A DNA stretch of 64,000 nt from Kitasatospora sp. NBC_00374. Lineage in GTDB: Bacteria > Actinomycetota > Actinomycetes > Streptomycetales > Streptomycetaceae. The position numbers and the translations under genes were made by a program. Below the pieces are notes generated by a model. It worked only from the letters and a program-made list of their open reading frames with translations, was not told where the DNA came from and did no database searches. Location: positions 8,415,001 through 8,479,000 of the forward strand of contig NZ_CP107964.1 in the NCBI RefSeq assembly GCF_041434935.1. Reading direction: 5' to 3'. Shown piece after piece: positions 47,846-56,920 of this stretch (position 1 is the first letter of the stretch; the number at the start of each line of letters is the position of its first letter).

Positions 47846-48901
47846 TCATCTCTCGTCGTCCGGATACGGCTCCTCGTCCTCGTCCTCGTCGTCGTAGTCC
47901 CCGCCCTGCTGCTGCTCGTCACCTTCGCTGTCCTCGTAGTCCTCTTCGTCGTAGTCGGCGTCCTCGTCCTCCTCGGGTTCCTCGTCCTCGTCGTACGCGT
48001 CCTCGCCGTCCTCGTACTCGAAATCGCTTTCGTCCTGGCCGCCTTCGTACTCGTCCTGGTCCTGGCCCTGGTCTTCCTCGGCGGCTTGCTCCTCCTCCAT
48101 GGCTTCGTCGTGGGTGCGGACGACCTCGCCGTCGCGGATCTCGCCGCGCCAGCCTTCCGCCTCGTCGTTGGTGAGGGAGACGTGCCGCTGGAAGTTCTTG
48201 AAGTCCAGGCGCAGACGGCGGCCCTGGGCGCGCCAGATGTTTCCGGTCTTCTCGAAGAAGCCCGAGGGGTAGTACTCGACCACCAGCACGATGCGCGTCA
48301 GGTTCGGGGTGAGCTCGTGGAAGCTCACGGCCCCTCGGGTGCTGCCCTTGGCGCCCTGGGAGGTCCACACGATGCGCTCGTCCGGCACCTGTTCCTGGAC
48401 GGTCGCCTTGAAGCTGCGCTTCGAGGGCCCGACCTTGACCTTCCAGTCGGTGGTCACTTCGTCGCCCTGCGAGACGTCCTGGACGCCTTTGGCGAAGCCG
48501 CTGAAGTCCTCGTACTGGGTCCAGTGGTCGTAGGCGGTCCGCACGGGCACGCCGACGTCGAGGGTCTCGACGATGTTCATCGTCTTCTTGCCGGCCTTGC
48601 GACCGGCCTTACCGCCACCGAAGGCGCCCTTGACCTTGTCGACGACGCTGTCCTTGATGCTCTTCGCCTTCTCGCCGAGGAACGCCTTGGCCGGCGAGTC
48701 GCCCTGCAGGACGCGCGCGCCCACCTTCGGCAGCACGCCGCCGCTCTCGGCGACGTCACCTAGCTGGCCGGTGATGTCGGAGACCTTGTCGCCGGCCTTC
48801 TCGACGAGGTTCTCCAGCTGGGCGCCCAGGTAGTGGACGACCTCCTCCTTCAGCCGGTCGACACCCGAAACCTCGGGGGACTCCTGTTCCGTCGTGGCCA
48901 T
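47846..48901 (-). CDS. gvpZ: GvpZ-like SRPBCC protein with acidic tail, gas vesicle cluster
   Basis: 351 aa. A helical start (residues 1-100, with Lys-rich KAKSIKDSVVDKVKGAFGGG) precedes an SRPBCC lipid-binding-like fold at about 105-260 (NIVETLDVGVPVRTAYDHWT, GSTRGAVSFHELTPNLTRIV), and the last 90 residues are almost wholly Glu, Asp and Gln. This matches the gene called gvpZ in Streptomyces gvpOAFGYZJLSK clusters; the name is assigned by order and type. Its role in vesicle assembly is unknown. It starts 3 bp after gvpY. Confidence 0.82.
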   Translation of the reverse strand: MATTEQESPEVSGVDRLKEEVVHYLGAQLENLVEKAGDKVSDITGQLGDVAESGGVLPKVGARVLQGDSPAKAFLGEKAKSIKDSVVDKVKGAFGGGKAGRKAGKKTMNIVETLDVGVPVRTAYDHWTQYEDFSGFAKGVQDVSQGDEVTTDWKVKVGPSKRSFKATVQEQVPDERIVWTSQGAKGSTRGAVSFHELTPNLTRIVLVVEYYPSGFFEKTGNIWRAQGRRLRLDFKNFQRHVSLTNDEAEGWRGEIRDGEVVRTHDEAMEEEQAAEEDQGQDQDEYEGGQDESDFEYEDGEDAYDEDEEPEEDEDADYDEEDYEDSEGDEQQQGGDYDDEDEDEEPYPDDER

Positions 48902-48904
48902 GGT

Positions 48905-49762
48905 CTACCTCCGCCGAGTGGATCGCGCGGTCGGCTTGGTGGCAGTGGTCTTGCCCGCAGCGGTCTTCTTGGCCGCGGTCTTCTTCGCGGGCGCGGCCGC
49001 CTTCTTGCCCGCGGTCTTGGAAGCAGCGGTCTTGGACGGAGCAGAACGGGACGCAGACCGCTTGGCCGGGGGTGCCTTCTTGGCGGGAGCCTTCTTTGCT
49101 GCCGACGTCGCCTTCTTGCCTGGCGAACTGGCCTTCTTCGCCGGCTTGCGTGGGGTCGGCGACTCGGCGGCCTTGGGTGCCGCTCGTGATGTGCGCGGAC
49201 GCTTCTCGGCCGGCGGCGCGGCGCGGCGGCGCCGACGGGGGCGCTCCGGCGGCGGCTCTTCCTCTGCTTCGGCTTCGTCCTGCGGTTCCTCCTCTTCCTC
49301 TTCCTCTTCGTCGTACGGCTCCTCTTCTTCCTCTTCGGCTTCGTCCTGCGGCTCTTCGCCCTCGAAGTCCTGCTCCTCCTCGTCCGCCGCTTCGTCGATC
49401 TCCTCGTCGTACGGCTCGTCCTCTTCCGCTTCGTCCTCCTGCGGTCTGGGCTTACCGACGCTCAACGTGCGCTCTCGTACGGAGTCCGCCAACTCTCCGA
49501 TACGGCGGTTGGCTGCTGCGACCACCGCGCGTTTGCCGGCATCGAGGAGCTCCCCCCGGACCTGTTCATTGAGCTCCGCTACCTGCGGAACCTCTCCAAG
49601 CTTGCGGAGTCCCTCGGTGGCGAGCTGGCGCGGGTCAAGGCCGAAGCGCCGGCCGGCGAGGTATGTCGCTGCGGCGAATGCGAGTCGGCCCTTCTTGGCA
49701 CGTCCCAACACGTAGCCGCCGGCGACGGCAGCCGCCAGTGCGGCCTTGGTGGTGTCTTTCAT
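48905..49762 (-). CDS. gvpY: GvpY-like protein with acidic middle and histone-like Lys/Ala tail
   Basis: 285 aa from ATG 49762, chosen for GGAAGGA just upstream; an ATG 10 codons earlier has none. The N-terminal 100 residues are helical (TTKAALAAAVAGGYVLGRAK, GEVPQVAELNEQVRGELLDA), followed by about 60 mostly Glu/Asp residues and a C-terminal KKAPAKKAPPAKRSASRS-type run like actinobacterial HupB tails. This is the pattern of gvpY. The basic tail might bind nucleic acid or the acidic tail of GvpZ. It is divergent from gvpO. Confidence 0.8.
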   Translation of the reverse strand: MKDTTKAALAAAVAGGYVLGRAKKGRLAFAAATYLAGRRFGLDPRQLATEGLRKLGEVPQVAELNEQVRGELLDAGKRAVVAAANRRIGELADSVRERTLSVGKPRPQEDEAEEDEPYDEEIDEAADEEEQDFEGEEPQDEAEEEEEEPYDEEEEEEEEPQDEAEAEEEPPPERPRRRRRAAPPAEKRPRTSRAAPKAAESPTPRKPAKKASSPGKKATSAAKKAPAKKAPPAKRSASRSAPSKTAASKTAGKKAAAPAKKTAAKKTAAGKTTATKPTARSTRRR

Positions 49763-50234
49763 GAGTGGTCCTTCCGGCACTCGCCCCTTCATGAAGTCGG
49801 GCACGAGGTGAGGAGACGTTCACCATGTGGTGTCTTGCCGTATGGAGATCGCGAGTCACACGCCCCATGGCAGTCAGAGGCACGCCGCCGGCTGTGGGCC
49901 GAGCCCACCGCACCCAGGGACGCGCAGAGAAGGCGAAGCAGCGGTGACGTCACCGGCATGCTCGGTGCAGCCCGGAGCCCGGCCTTCAGCACACTCCAGT
50001 CTGGTCACCCCCTCGGAGATCCGCACGCGGAGAGACATACGTGCCGGGACTCCGCAATACGGGATGACCCGCGCGAGGCATCCACCGCCGCCGCACCCGC
50101 CCCCGTGCAGCTGTCGTGGAGGCGACCGATCACGGTCCACGTGGCCGTGCGCAAATCCCCCTATACCATGAAGTAGAACCCAGCCAGCAGAACCGACCCT
50201 GGGCGCAGCAGATCTCCGATGCCGGAGAAGAACC
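49763..50234. promoter_or_regulatory. divergent promoter region between gvpY and gvpO
   Basis: 472 bp without a gene. It should drive both arms of the gas-vesicle cluster. No SigB-type GGGTAC/T element was found on either strand by eye, and no long repeat. Confidence 0.5.
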
Positions 50235-50615
50235 ATGGCCGCAGGCAAGGACGACGAGGAGAGGCGGACCAAGTCCGCCCCGACCCGAGCCCCCGCCAGA
50301 CGCGCGGCCGCCGGAACCCGGCGTGCGACGCCTGAGAGCAGACGTCCGCGGCGCTCCGTCTCGGCAGCACGCGCGATGCGGTACGCCGCCGAACAGCTGG
50401 CGGAACTCCTTGGGCGCGTACCGGAGTCGGTCTCGGCACTGAAACCGACGGAGGAGGGTTGGCAGGCCGACGTGGAGGTGGTCGAGCTTGAACGCATCCC
50501 GGAGACGACCAGTGTGATGGCGAGTTACCGGGTGTCGCTGGACGCGGACGGAGAGCTGATGGCATACGAGCGGATTCGGCGGTACACCCGGGGGCAGATC
50601 GACCGGCGTGGCTGA
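50235..50615 (+). CDS. gvpO: gas vesicle protein GvpO
   Basis: 126 aa. A basic N-terminus precedes the GvpO domain at residues 45-122 (AARAMRYAAEQLAELLGRVP, EGWQADVEVVELERIPETTS, SYRVSLDADGELMAYERIRR). GvpO is required for vesicle formation in archaea and is the first gene of the Streptomyces cluster. GGAGAAG lies 7 nt upstream of ATG 50235. The gap to gvpA is 52 bp. Confidence 0.92.
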   Translation: MAAGKDDEERRTKSAPTRAPARRAAAGTRRATPESRRPRRSVSAARAMRYAAEQLAELLGRVPESVSALKPTEEGWQADVEVVELERIPETTSVMASYRVSLDADGELMAYERIRRYTRGQIDRRG

Positions 50616-50667
50616 GAGCTCAGGGCGGGAAGTCCGCCTTGCGCCTGGCAGCTGAAAGGAGGCACCC

Positions 50668-51114
50668 GTGACTGTGGTGCCGCAAGGCTCAGGCAGTGTC
50701 GCCCGCGGGGGCGGCAGCAGCAGCGGCAATCTCTACGACATCCTCGAGCTGATCCTGGACCGCGGCCTCGTCATCGACGTCTTCATCCGCGTGTCTCTCG
50801 TGGGGATCGAAATTCTCAAGATCGACATTCGGATCGTCGTCGCGAGCGTCGACACCTACCTCCGCTTTGCCGAGGCGTGCAACCGGCTCGACCTGGAGGC
50901 CGGCCGAAAGGCGCCCACCCAGCTCACCGACATCGTCGGGGAGGTCACCGAAGGCGGCGCCAAGGGCAAGAGCAAGGGCGCACTCAGCGGAGCCGTCGAA
51001 GCCGTCACCGACTCACTCCACCTCGGTCGCGACAACGACGAGGAGAAGGAGAAGGAGCCGGCACCGCGCCGCGAGCGCCCGGCCCGTCGACCGGTCCGGC
51101 GCAAGGAGGAGTGA
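50668..51114 (+). CDS. gvpA: major gas vesicle structural protein GvpA
   Basis: 148 aa from GTG 50668 with AAAGGAGG upstream. The GvpA core at residues 20-75 is LYDILELILDRGLVIDVFIR, then VSLVGIEILKIDIRIVVASV. Classic GvpA is about 70-75 aa; this actinobacterial form carries a 75-residue charged C-terminal extension ending in RRPVRRKEE. It makes the ribs of the vesicle wall. The extended tail may change assembly or mean that it acts as a minor protein. Confidence 0.92.
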   Translation: MTVVPQGSGSVARGGGSSSGNLYDILELILDRGLVIDVFIRVSLVGIEILKIDIRIVVASVDTYLRFAEACNRLDLEAGRKAPTQLTDIVGEVTEGGAKGKSKGALSGAVEAVTDSLHLGRDNDEEKEKEPAPRRERPARRPVRRKEE

Positions 51115-51115
51115 G

Positions 51116-51829
51116 ATGGCCCTCTACGTCTACTCCGTCACCGCCGCCGACCACCCGAACGACCTTGACGGCCTGACGGGCGTGGGAGATCCACCCACCC
51201 ATCTGCGAACCCTGCACGCAGGCCCGCTCAGCGCCGTCGTCAGCGAAGCCCCGGAGAACCTGAGGCCCAAACGACGAGACCTCGCCGCCCACCAGGCCGT
51301 TCAGGAACGCCTCATGACAGGTGGCACCGTCCTACCCCTGCGCTTCGGGCTCACCGCCCCCGACGATGCCGCCGTGCGCGCCGCACTACTGGAGCGAGCC
51401 GCCGAGTACGAGAACAAACTCGCCGCCCTCGCGGACTGCTGCGAATACCACCTCAAGGCGTCGCAGAACGAGGAGTCCCTGCTCCGCCAGATTCTCCGGG
51501 AATCGGACGAGGCGCGAAAACTCAACGACGACATCAAGAGCGGCGCCGCCGACCCCGAGCTGCCGCTCGCCCTCGGCCAGATCGTGGCACAGGAGGTCCA
51601 GGCCCGCCAAGAGGCGATGGCTGCCGGCGTCATCGAGGCCCTGCGCCCCCTCACCCGCCAGGAACGTGTCTCCGCACCGACCGGAGACGACTTCCTGAAC
51701 GTCTCCTTCCTCGTGGACAGTGACCACGACGAGAAGTTCCGCACCGAGGAGCAAGGTCTCGCCGCAGCGCTGGGCGAGAACTTCGACCTCCGACTGCGCG
51801 GCCCCCTGCCCGCCTACAGCTTCGTCTAG
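51116..51829 (+). CDS. gvpF: gas vesicle protein GvpF (GvpF/GvpL family)
   Basis: 237 aa from ATG 51116, directly after the gvpA stop. Family motifs are LYVYSVTAADHP at the start, GTVLPLRFGLTAPDDAAVRA in the middle, CCEYHLKASQNEESLLRQIL and the terminal LRLRGPLPAYSFV. GvpF binds GvpA and is a nucleation factor or minor wall protein. Confidence 0.94.
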   Translation: MALYVYSVTAADHPNDLDGLTGVGDPPTHLRTLHAGPLSAVVSEAPENLRPKRRDLAAHQAVQERLMTGGTVLPLRFGLTAPDDAAVRAALLERAAEYENKLAALADCCEYHLKASQNEESLLRQILRESDEARKLNDDIKSGAADPELPLALGQIVAQEVQARQEAMAAGVIEALRPLTRQERVSAPTGDDFLNVSFLVDSDHDEKFRTEEQGLAAALGENFDLRLRGPLPAYSFV

Positions 51830-51839
51830 GAAGGCCCCC

Positions 51840-52091
51840 ATGGGCCTGTTCACCCAGATCCTCACCCTGCCACTCGCCCCCGTGCGCGGAACCCGCTGGG
51901 TACTGCAACAAGTCGTGGAAGCCGCCGAGAACGAGTACTACGACCCTGCACCCGTCGAGCAGGAACTCGCCGACCTCGAGAGAGCCCTTCTCGCGGGACA
52001 CGTCGACGAGGAGACCTACGACGCCCGCGAGGACGAACTTCTCGACCGCCTGGAGGAAATCAGAGCCCACAACCAGCCCAGCGAACCGTGA
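51840..52091 (+). CDS. gvpG: gas vesicle protein GvpG
   Basis: 83 aa. Short helical protein MGLFTQILTLPLAPVRGTRW with the family PLAPVRG start and a charged helix (LDRLEEIRAHN). It begins 10 nt after gvpF, in the conserved F-G order. It is an accessory protein needed for vesicle assembly. Confidence 0.92.
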   Translation: MGLFTQILTLPLAPVRGTRWVLQQVVEAAENEYYDPAPVEQELADLERALLAGHVDEETYDAREDELLDRLEEIRAHNQPSEP

Positions 52092-52149
52092 AACCCGTCA
52101 CTCCTCACCCGCATGACGCCCCGCCGGCCAGGAACGGAGGCCCGAAGCC

Positions 52150-52590
52150 GTGACTGAACCCATCGCCAACCGGCTCGGCTCCTTCCCCTCCCGCTCCGCC
52201 CCGCCCTACAACCAGTCCTCCGCCAGCCTCGCCGACATCCTCGAACGCGTTCTCGACAAGGGAATCGTCATCGCCGGCGACATCCAGATCAACCTCCTCG
52301 ACATCGAACTGCTCACCATCAAGCTGCGGCTGCTGATCGCCTCGGTGGACAAAGCCAAGGAGATGGGCATCGACTGGTGGGAACACGACCCCTCGCTCTC
52401 CTCCCGAGCCGGGACGACTCCCTCACTCGAAGCGGAGAACAGACGCCTCCACGAACAGATCGAGGCGCTGCGGTCCGACGTCGCCGCCCTGTCCTCAGCG
52501 CCGAAGGCATCGGACACCGACAGCTCCGTCCGTCCACCGGCCAAACGGACAGCACCCCGCTCCCGTCCGAACACGCGTGGTGACCAATGA
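52150..52590 (+). CDS. gvpJ: gas vesicle protein GvpJ (GvpA-family)
   Basis: 146 aa from GTG 52150. The GvpA-like core (LADILERVLDKGIVIAGDIQ, INLLDIELLTIKLRLLIASV) is at residues 25-75, and the C-terminal half has a coiled-coil-like segment (LEAENRRLHEQIEALRSDVA). GvpJ/S/A cannot be separated with full certainty by eye; position before gvpL and the WWEHDP segment after the core support GvpJ. The stop overlaps gvpL. Confidence 0.88.
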   Translation: MTEPIANRLGSFPSRSAPPYNQSSASLADILERVLDKGIVIAGDIQINLLDIELLTIKLRLLIASVDKAKEMGIDWWEHDPSLSSRAGTTPSLEAENRRLHEQIEALRSDVAALSSAPKASDTDSSVRPPAKRTAPRSRPNTRGDQ

Positions 52591-53384
52591 CGGCCACTGT
52601 CACCTACGTGTATGCCATCGCGCGCCACACCCCCGCTCTGTCGCAGACGCTCACCGGACTCACCGGCGTGGCCGGATCCCCCGTGCATGCAGTCCACACC
52701 GCCCCCGCCGGCGCGGTGGTCGCCGTGGTCAGCCCCGTACCCGAGGCGGACTACGACGAGGCGGCACTGCGCCGACATCTGGAGGACCTCACCTGGCTCG
52801 AGAACCTTGCCCGAGCCCACCACGGCGTCGTCGAGACACTCGTGGCCTGCACCACCGTCCTCCCGTTGAGGCTCGCGACCGTATATCGCGACGACGACCG
52901 CGTGCGCACGATGATCGACCATCGGCACGACCAGTTCCGGGAGCAGCTGGCCCACCTGGCCGACCACTGCGAGTGGGGCGTCAAACTGTACGTGGACAGC
53001 CCGACGGCCACGGTCACCGAGCAGCCCGTTGCCTCCGGCCTCAGCCCCGGACGGGACTACCTCCGCCGCCGCCGGGCCCAGCGGGACGAACAGCAGGACG
53101 CCTACCGGGCGGCCGAGCGGACCGCTGAGCGGGTCGAAACCGCTGCCCGCGCCCACGCCGTCGGCCGAGTCCGCCACCGGATCCAGGAAGGTGAGCTGGC
53201 CGCCGGGCCCGGCGTGAACATCAGCAACGACGCGTACCTGGTGCCGGTGGACCACACCGAGCAGTTCCTGGCCGACGTCACCCGTTCGGCCGACGGCCTG
53301 CCGGGCGTCCGCGTGGAAGTCACCGGGCCGTGGGCCCCCTATTCCTTCGCCGTCGCCCCCCAGAGCGAGGACCCGGGGCCATGA
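52587..53384 (+). CDS. gvpL: gas vesicle protein GvpL (GvpF/GvpL family)
   Basis: 265 aa from ATG 52587 in an ATGA overlap with gvpJ. Motifs are TYVYAIARHTPALSQTLTGL, then CTTVLPLRLATVYRDDDRVR, and the end VTGPWAPYSFAVAP. It is paralogous to GvpF at 51116 and, like it, a GvpA-contacting assembly factor. Arg-rich residues in the middle helix are unusual but fit actinobacterial GvpL. Confidence 0.93.
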   Translation: MTATVTYVYAIARHTPALSQTLTGLTGVAGSPVHAVHTAPAGAVVAVVSPVPEADYDEAALRRHLEDLTWLENLARAHHGVVETLVACTTVLPLRLATVYRDDDRVRTMIDHRHDQFREQLAHLADHCEWGVKLYVDSPTATVTEQPVASGLSPGRDYLRRRRAQRDEQQDAYRAAERTAERVETAARAHAVGRVRHRIQEGELAAGPGVNISNDAYLVPVDHTEQFLADVTRSADGLPGVRVEVTGPWAPYSFAVAPQSEDPGP

Positions 53385-53629
53385 GCGAGAGCAGCGGGCG
53401 GCCGGCTCCGGCCCCGCAGGCGGGTCTGCCGCAGCGGCAGGTCGCCCTCATCGACCTGCTGGACCGGCTGCTCAGCGGCGGAGTGGTCCTCACCGGCGAC
53501 CTGGTGCTGGCCGTCGCGGACATCGACCTCGTCCGCGTCTCACTGCGCGCCCTCATCGTCTCCATCAGCGAGCAGAATCCCGCCCCCTGGCAGGCCGAGC
53601 CGCTATCACGGCCGGACCCGCGGTCATGA
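53381..53629 (+). CDS. gvpS: gas vesicle protein GvpS (GvpA-family)
   Basis: 82 aa in an ATGA overlap with gvpL and itself overlapping gvpK. GvpA-like core: VALIDLLDRLLSGGVVLTGD, LVLAVADIDLVRVSLRALIV. It is near the classical GvpA size and lacks the long tails of the other two GvpA-family members. The S assignment is from gene order. Confidence 0.88.
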   Translation: MSESSGRPAPAPQAGLPQRQVALIDLLDRLLSGGVVLTGDLVLAVADIDLVRVSLRALIVSISEQNPAPWQAEPLSRPDPRS

Positions 53630-54033
53630 CGACGGACGCCACCCCGCCGCCCCGCCGCTACGACGAAGTCGCCCAAGCGGCCGCCCGAGCCATTCGCCTC
53701 CTGCCGGCCACGCCGCACAACCTCCCGAGCGAGAACCCCGCCACCCCCGCGAGAGTGCCGCACCGGATCACCACCGACCAGGAGACGGTCGAACGAGACC
53801 TGATGAAACTCGTCCTCACCATCGTCGAACTCCTGCGCCAGCTCATGGAACGGCAGGCCCTGCACCGCGTCGACGCCGGCGACCTGACAGAAGAGCAGGA
53901 AGAACGGCTGGGAAGCACCCTCATGGCCCTCCACGACCGTATGACTGACCTCTGCGCCCGCTACGGCCTCACCATGGACGATCTCAACCTCGACCTCGGC
54001 CCGCTCGGGCCCCTCCTTCCGCCTGGGCAGTAG
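53626..54033 (+). CDS. gvpK: gas vesicle protein GvpK
   Basis: 135 aa. The GvpK family domain is RITTDQETVERDLMKLVLTI, VELLRQLMERQALHRVDAGD and RMTDLCARYGLTMDDLNLDL. It is the last gene of the plus-strand vesicle operon, overlapping gvpS by 4 nt, and an essential assembly protein in other vesicle systems. Confidence 0.94.
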   Translation: MTTDATPPPRRYDEVAQAAARAIRLLPATPHNLPSENPATPARVPHRITTDQETVERDLMKLVLTIVELLRQLMERQALHRVDAGDLTEEQEERLGSTLMALHDRMTDLCARYGLTMDDLNLDLGPLGPLLPPGQ

Positions 54034-54220
54034 GCCGGAAGCGCCACCGTCCCGGGCGAGCGCCATGCCATCGGAGACCCGTCGCCACCGACCTGTGGGC
54101 CGCCTCCGCCAGCACCGGACGTACGTCCGGACACCGCGTACCGGCCCCGCCACGGATCTGGACGAGAGAGAAGGCGGCGCGGACCGGTTCCGGCGGGAGG
54201 AACGTGGGCAGGCGCCCGGC

Positions 54221-55186
54221 ATGGTGAAAATCGGCTACACGATGATGACCGAGCAGGCGGGCCCGCGCCAGTTGGTGCGGGACGTGGTCCGTGCCGAGCA
54301 GGCGGGCTTCGACTTCTCCGTCATATCCGACCACTATTTCCCCTGGCTGGACAGCCAGGGCCACGCTCCCTATGCCTGGGCGGTGCTCGGCGCCGCCGCC
54401 GAGGCGACCTCACGGATCCCGCTGATGACCTACGTGACCTGCCCGTCGTTCCGTTACCACCCCGCCGTGGTCGCTCAGAAGGCAGCGACCCTGCAGTTGC
54501 TCTCCGAGGGCCGCTTCCGCCTCGGGCTGGGCAGTGGGGAGAACCTGAACGAGCACATCACCGGTCAGGGCTGGCCCGGTGCGGACGTGCGCCTGGAGCG
54601 GCTCACCGAGGCGGTCGAGATCATCCGCGCGCTGTTCGAAGGCGGGTATGTCAATTATCGCGGGAAGCACTTCGACGTGGAGTCGGCCAAGCTCTGGGAC
54701 CTGCCGGCGGTGCCCCCGCCGATCGGCGTGGCGGTCTCGGGCGACCGCTCCTGCGAGGTGGCCGGGCGGCTGGCGGACCTGGTGATCGCGGTGGATCCGA
54801 ACGCAGAGCTGCTCACCGCGTTCGGCCGCCACGGCGGTGCCGGGAAGCCTGGTGTCGGCCAGCTGCCGGTCTGTCACGACCCGGACCGTCGGCAGGCAGT
54901 GGCTCGCGCGCACGACCAGTTCCGCTGGTTCGGTGGGGGATGGAAGGTCAACTCGGAACTCCCGGGACCCACCGGATTCGCGGGTGCGAGCAGGTTCGTC
55001 CGCCCCGAGGACGTGGCCGAGTCGATTCCCTGCGGTGACCACGTCGCGGACTTCGTCAAGGCCGTCCGCGCGTACGCCGACGCCGGCTTCGAAGAGGTGG
55101 CCCTGATCCAGGTCGGCGGCGATCACCAGGGGCCGTTCCTCGACTGGGCCGAGAACACCCTGCTGCCCGCGCTGCACAGGCTGTGA
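54221..55186 (+). CDS. F420-dependent LLM-class oxidoreductase (FGD-like)
   Basis: 321 aa from ATG 54221. TIM-barrel motifs are MVKIGYTMMTEQAGPRQLVR, AGFDFSVISDHYFPWLDSQG, VTCPSFRYHPAVVAQKAATL, and GRFRLGLGSGENLNEHITGQ with the phosphate-binding GSGE. The length and pattern match the F420-dependent glucose-6-phosphate dehydrogenase-related group. The substrate is uncertain; reduced F420 could serve redox defence. It lies just downstream of gvpK but 187 bp away. Confidence 0.88.
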   Translation: MVKIGYTMMTEQAGPRQLVRDVVRAEQAGFDFSVISDHYFPWLDSQGHAPYAWAVLGAAAEATSRIPLMTYVTCPSFRYHPAVVAQKAATLQLLSEGRFRLGLGSGENLNEHITGQGWPGADVRLERLTEAVEIIRALFEGGYVNYRGKHFDVESAKLWDLPAVPPPIGVAVSGDRSCEVAGRLADLVIAVDPNAELLTAFGRHGGAGKPGVGQLPVCHDPDRRQAVARAHDQFRWFGGGWKVNSELPGPTGFAGASRFVRPEDVAESIPCGDHVADFVKAVRAYADAGFEEVALIQVGGDHQGPFLDWAENTLLPALHRL

Positions 55187-55402
55187 TCCCCGAGGCGCGA
55201 GCCGAACACCCGCATCTGCCTGTCTGTTTCACCGCCGCCCGCCGGAAGGCTTGCACGGGCCCCGGTCGGGAGTTCCACGACGCCGGTGTGCGGCGCCTCG
55301 CCACCATGCCGCCGGACAAGGTCGCGCACTGCCGGCGGAACCCCGCTCCCGTAATCGCGGGCCGCCTGAGCACGGACCGGCCGGTGGTCGCGCGTACGCG
55401 GG

Positions 55403-56449
55403 TCACTCGTCGGAGCCGTCCTGCTCCGCCACGACGCGGTCGAGGTCCCGCTCCAGGGTCCGGGCCCGGGCACGGTCGTTGCTGTCGGCGTCCACGATGT
55501 CGAGGAAGACCTGGTCGAAGGCCGGACACTCCTCGCGGAGCTGGCGTTTGATCCGGACGCACACCTCTTCCACCTCCTCGCTGTCCAGGCCCTCCTGCAG
55601 GTCCACGCGGGCCGCCAGCAGGGCCGAGTCGGCGCCCAGCCGCATCGTCAGCAGGGTCGTCACCGTGTCGATCTCCTTCTGTTCGGCCAGCAGCGTGTGT
55701 GCCTGCTGTTGGAGGCGGGGGTCCACCGCCTGGCCGACGAGCAGGCTCCGGGCCTCGTGGCCCAGGCGGACCGCCACGCCGATCAGGAGTGCGCCGATGG
55801 CCAGCGCCGCGACCGCCTCCCAGGTAGGGGAGCCTGTGATCTGGTGGCCCGCGACCCCGCCGGCGGCCAGCAGCACACCGAACACCGCGGTGGAGTCCTC
55901 GGCGAGCACCGTGCGCACGGTGGGATCCTCCGCGCGCCGGATCTGCTGAGCGAGCGTGCATCCGCGCGCACGGGCCTGGCGGTGCAGCTGGAAGAGTGCC
56001 CGGGCGAGCGAGGTGCCCTCGGCGAGGAGGGCCACGATCAGTACGAGGTAGACCATGCCGAAGTTCTCGGCCTCGGACGGCGGTGACAGCCAGGTGTGCA
56101 GGCCCTGGTAGAAGGAGAAGCAGCCGCCGGTCACGAAGATCCCGACTGCGGCCAGCAGCGACCAGAAGAACCGTTCCTTCCCGTAGCCGAAGGGGTGGCG
56201 GACGTCCGCTCGGCGCCGACTGCGGCTCAGCGAGAAGAGCAGGAATACCTCGTTGAGGCTGTCGGCGACGGAGTGGGCGGCCTCGGCCATCAGGGCGGGG
56301 GAGGGCGCCACCACCCCGGCCACGGTTTTGGCCACCGCGATCACCATATTGGCCAGCAGCGCCACCACGACCGTGCCTTTGGTCTCACGGTCGGCTCGGG
56401 CACGCCTGCTCCGCCGCGGGCGGGGGGCGGGCGGGTGCGGCTGGGACAT
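55403..56449 (-). CDS. cation diffusion facilitator (CDF) family transporter
   Basis: 348 aa from ATG 56449 with GGGAGGAAG upstream. Six membrane helices, with SPALMAEAAHSVADSLNEVF (metal-binding H-x-x-x-D in helix 2) and a matching helix-5 segment, and HPFGYGKERFFWSLLAAVGI after helix 2. A C-terminal cytoplasmic metal-sensing domain (VRIKRQLREECPAFDQVFLD) is present. It exports zinc, iron, cobalt or manganese; the ion cannot be read from the sequence. Confidence 0.93.
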   Translation of the reverse strand: MSQPHPPAPRPRRSRRARADRETKGTVVVALLANMVIAVAKTVAGVVAPSPALMAEAAHSVADSLNEVFLLFSLSRSRRRADVRHPFGYGKERFFWSLLAAVGIFVTGGCFSFYQGLHTWLSPPSEAENFGMVYLVLIVALLAEGTSLARALFQLHRQARARGCTLAQQIRRAEDPTVRTVLAEDSTAVFGVLLAAGGVAGHQITGSPTWEAVAALAIGALLIGVAVRLGHEARSLLVGQAVDPRLQQQAHTLLAEQKEIDTVTTLLTMRLGADSALLAARVDLQEGLDSEEVEEVCVRIKRQLREECPAFDQVFLDIVDADSNDRARARTLERDLDRVVAEQDGSDE

Positions 56450-56920
56450 CGACTTCCTCCCACTTCGCGGCCTGCCCCGTAGCCCGTCGAATACGCGTGG
56501 ACAGTGCGAATCGATGTGACCCGCCGAACCGCTCAGGACGGCCCGCTCGACCCTCCGCCTCGGCTCCGCCAAAGCACTGCTCCGGCTCGGTCGACGGGAG
56601 AATAAGACCACGGGCTTCGGGCAGGCGCTCGGCACGGGCCTTCGAGGTGCGAGCGGAGCTGACGGCCGCGGACACGAGGTGACCGATGAGTGACGAGACG
56701 TTCCTGGGAACCGGCGGCGTGGGACGCCGGCAGAGGCGGCTGTGCCGTCGAGCCTGCAGCTCACCGCTGCCAAGCGCTCCGCGACCCGCTCAAGGTCCCC
56801 GGCGCCCGGGAGTAGCAGCCGCAGGGCGCGTAGTTGCCCACGGGGTGCGACGCTGGTTCCGTGCCCGAGCACTGCTCTGCCGCCCCGAGGGCGGGCGGCG
56901 CACGAAGCCGCGCCCTCCTG
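56450..56920. other. intergenic region, no supported gene
   Basis: 471 bp upstream of the CDF gene. Short open frames only; none resembles a known protein. Confidence 0.5.

Noticed and set aside
49763..50234. SigB-type promoter for the gas vesicle genes
   Set aside because: No GGGTAC/T-like -10 with a GTTT-like -35 at the right spacing was found on either strand.
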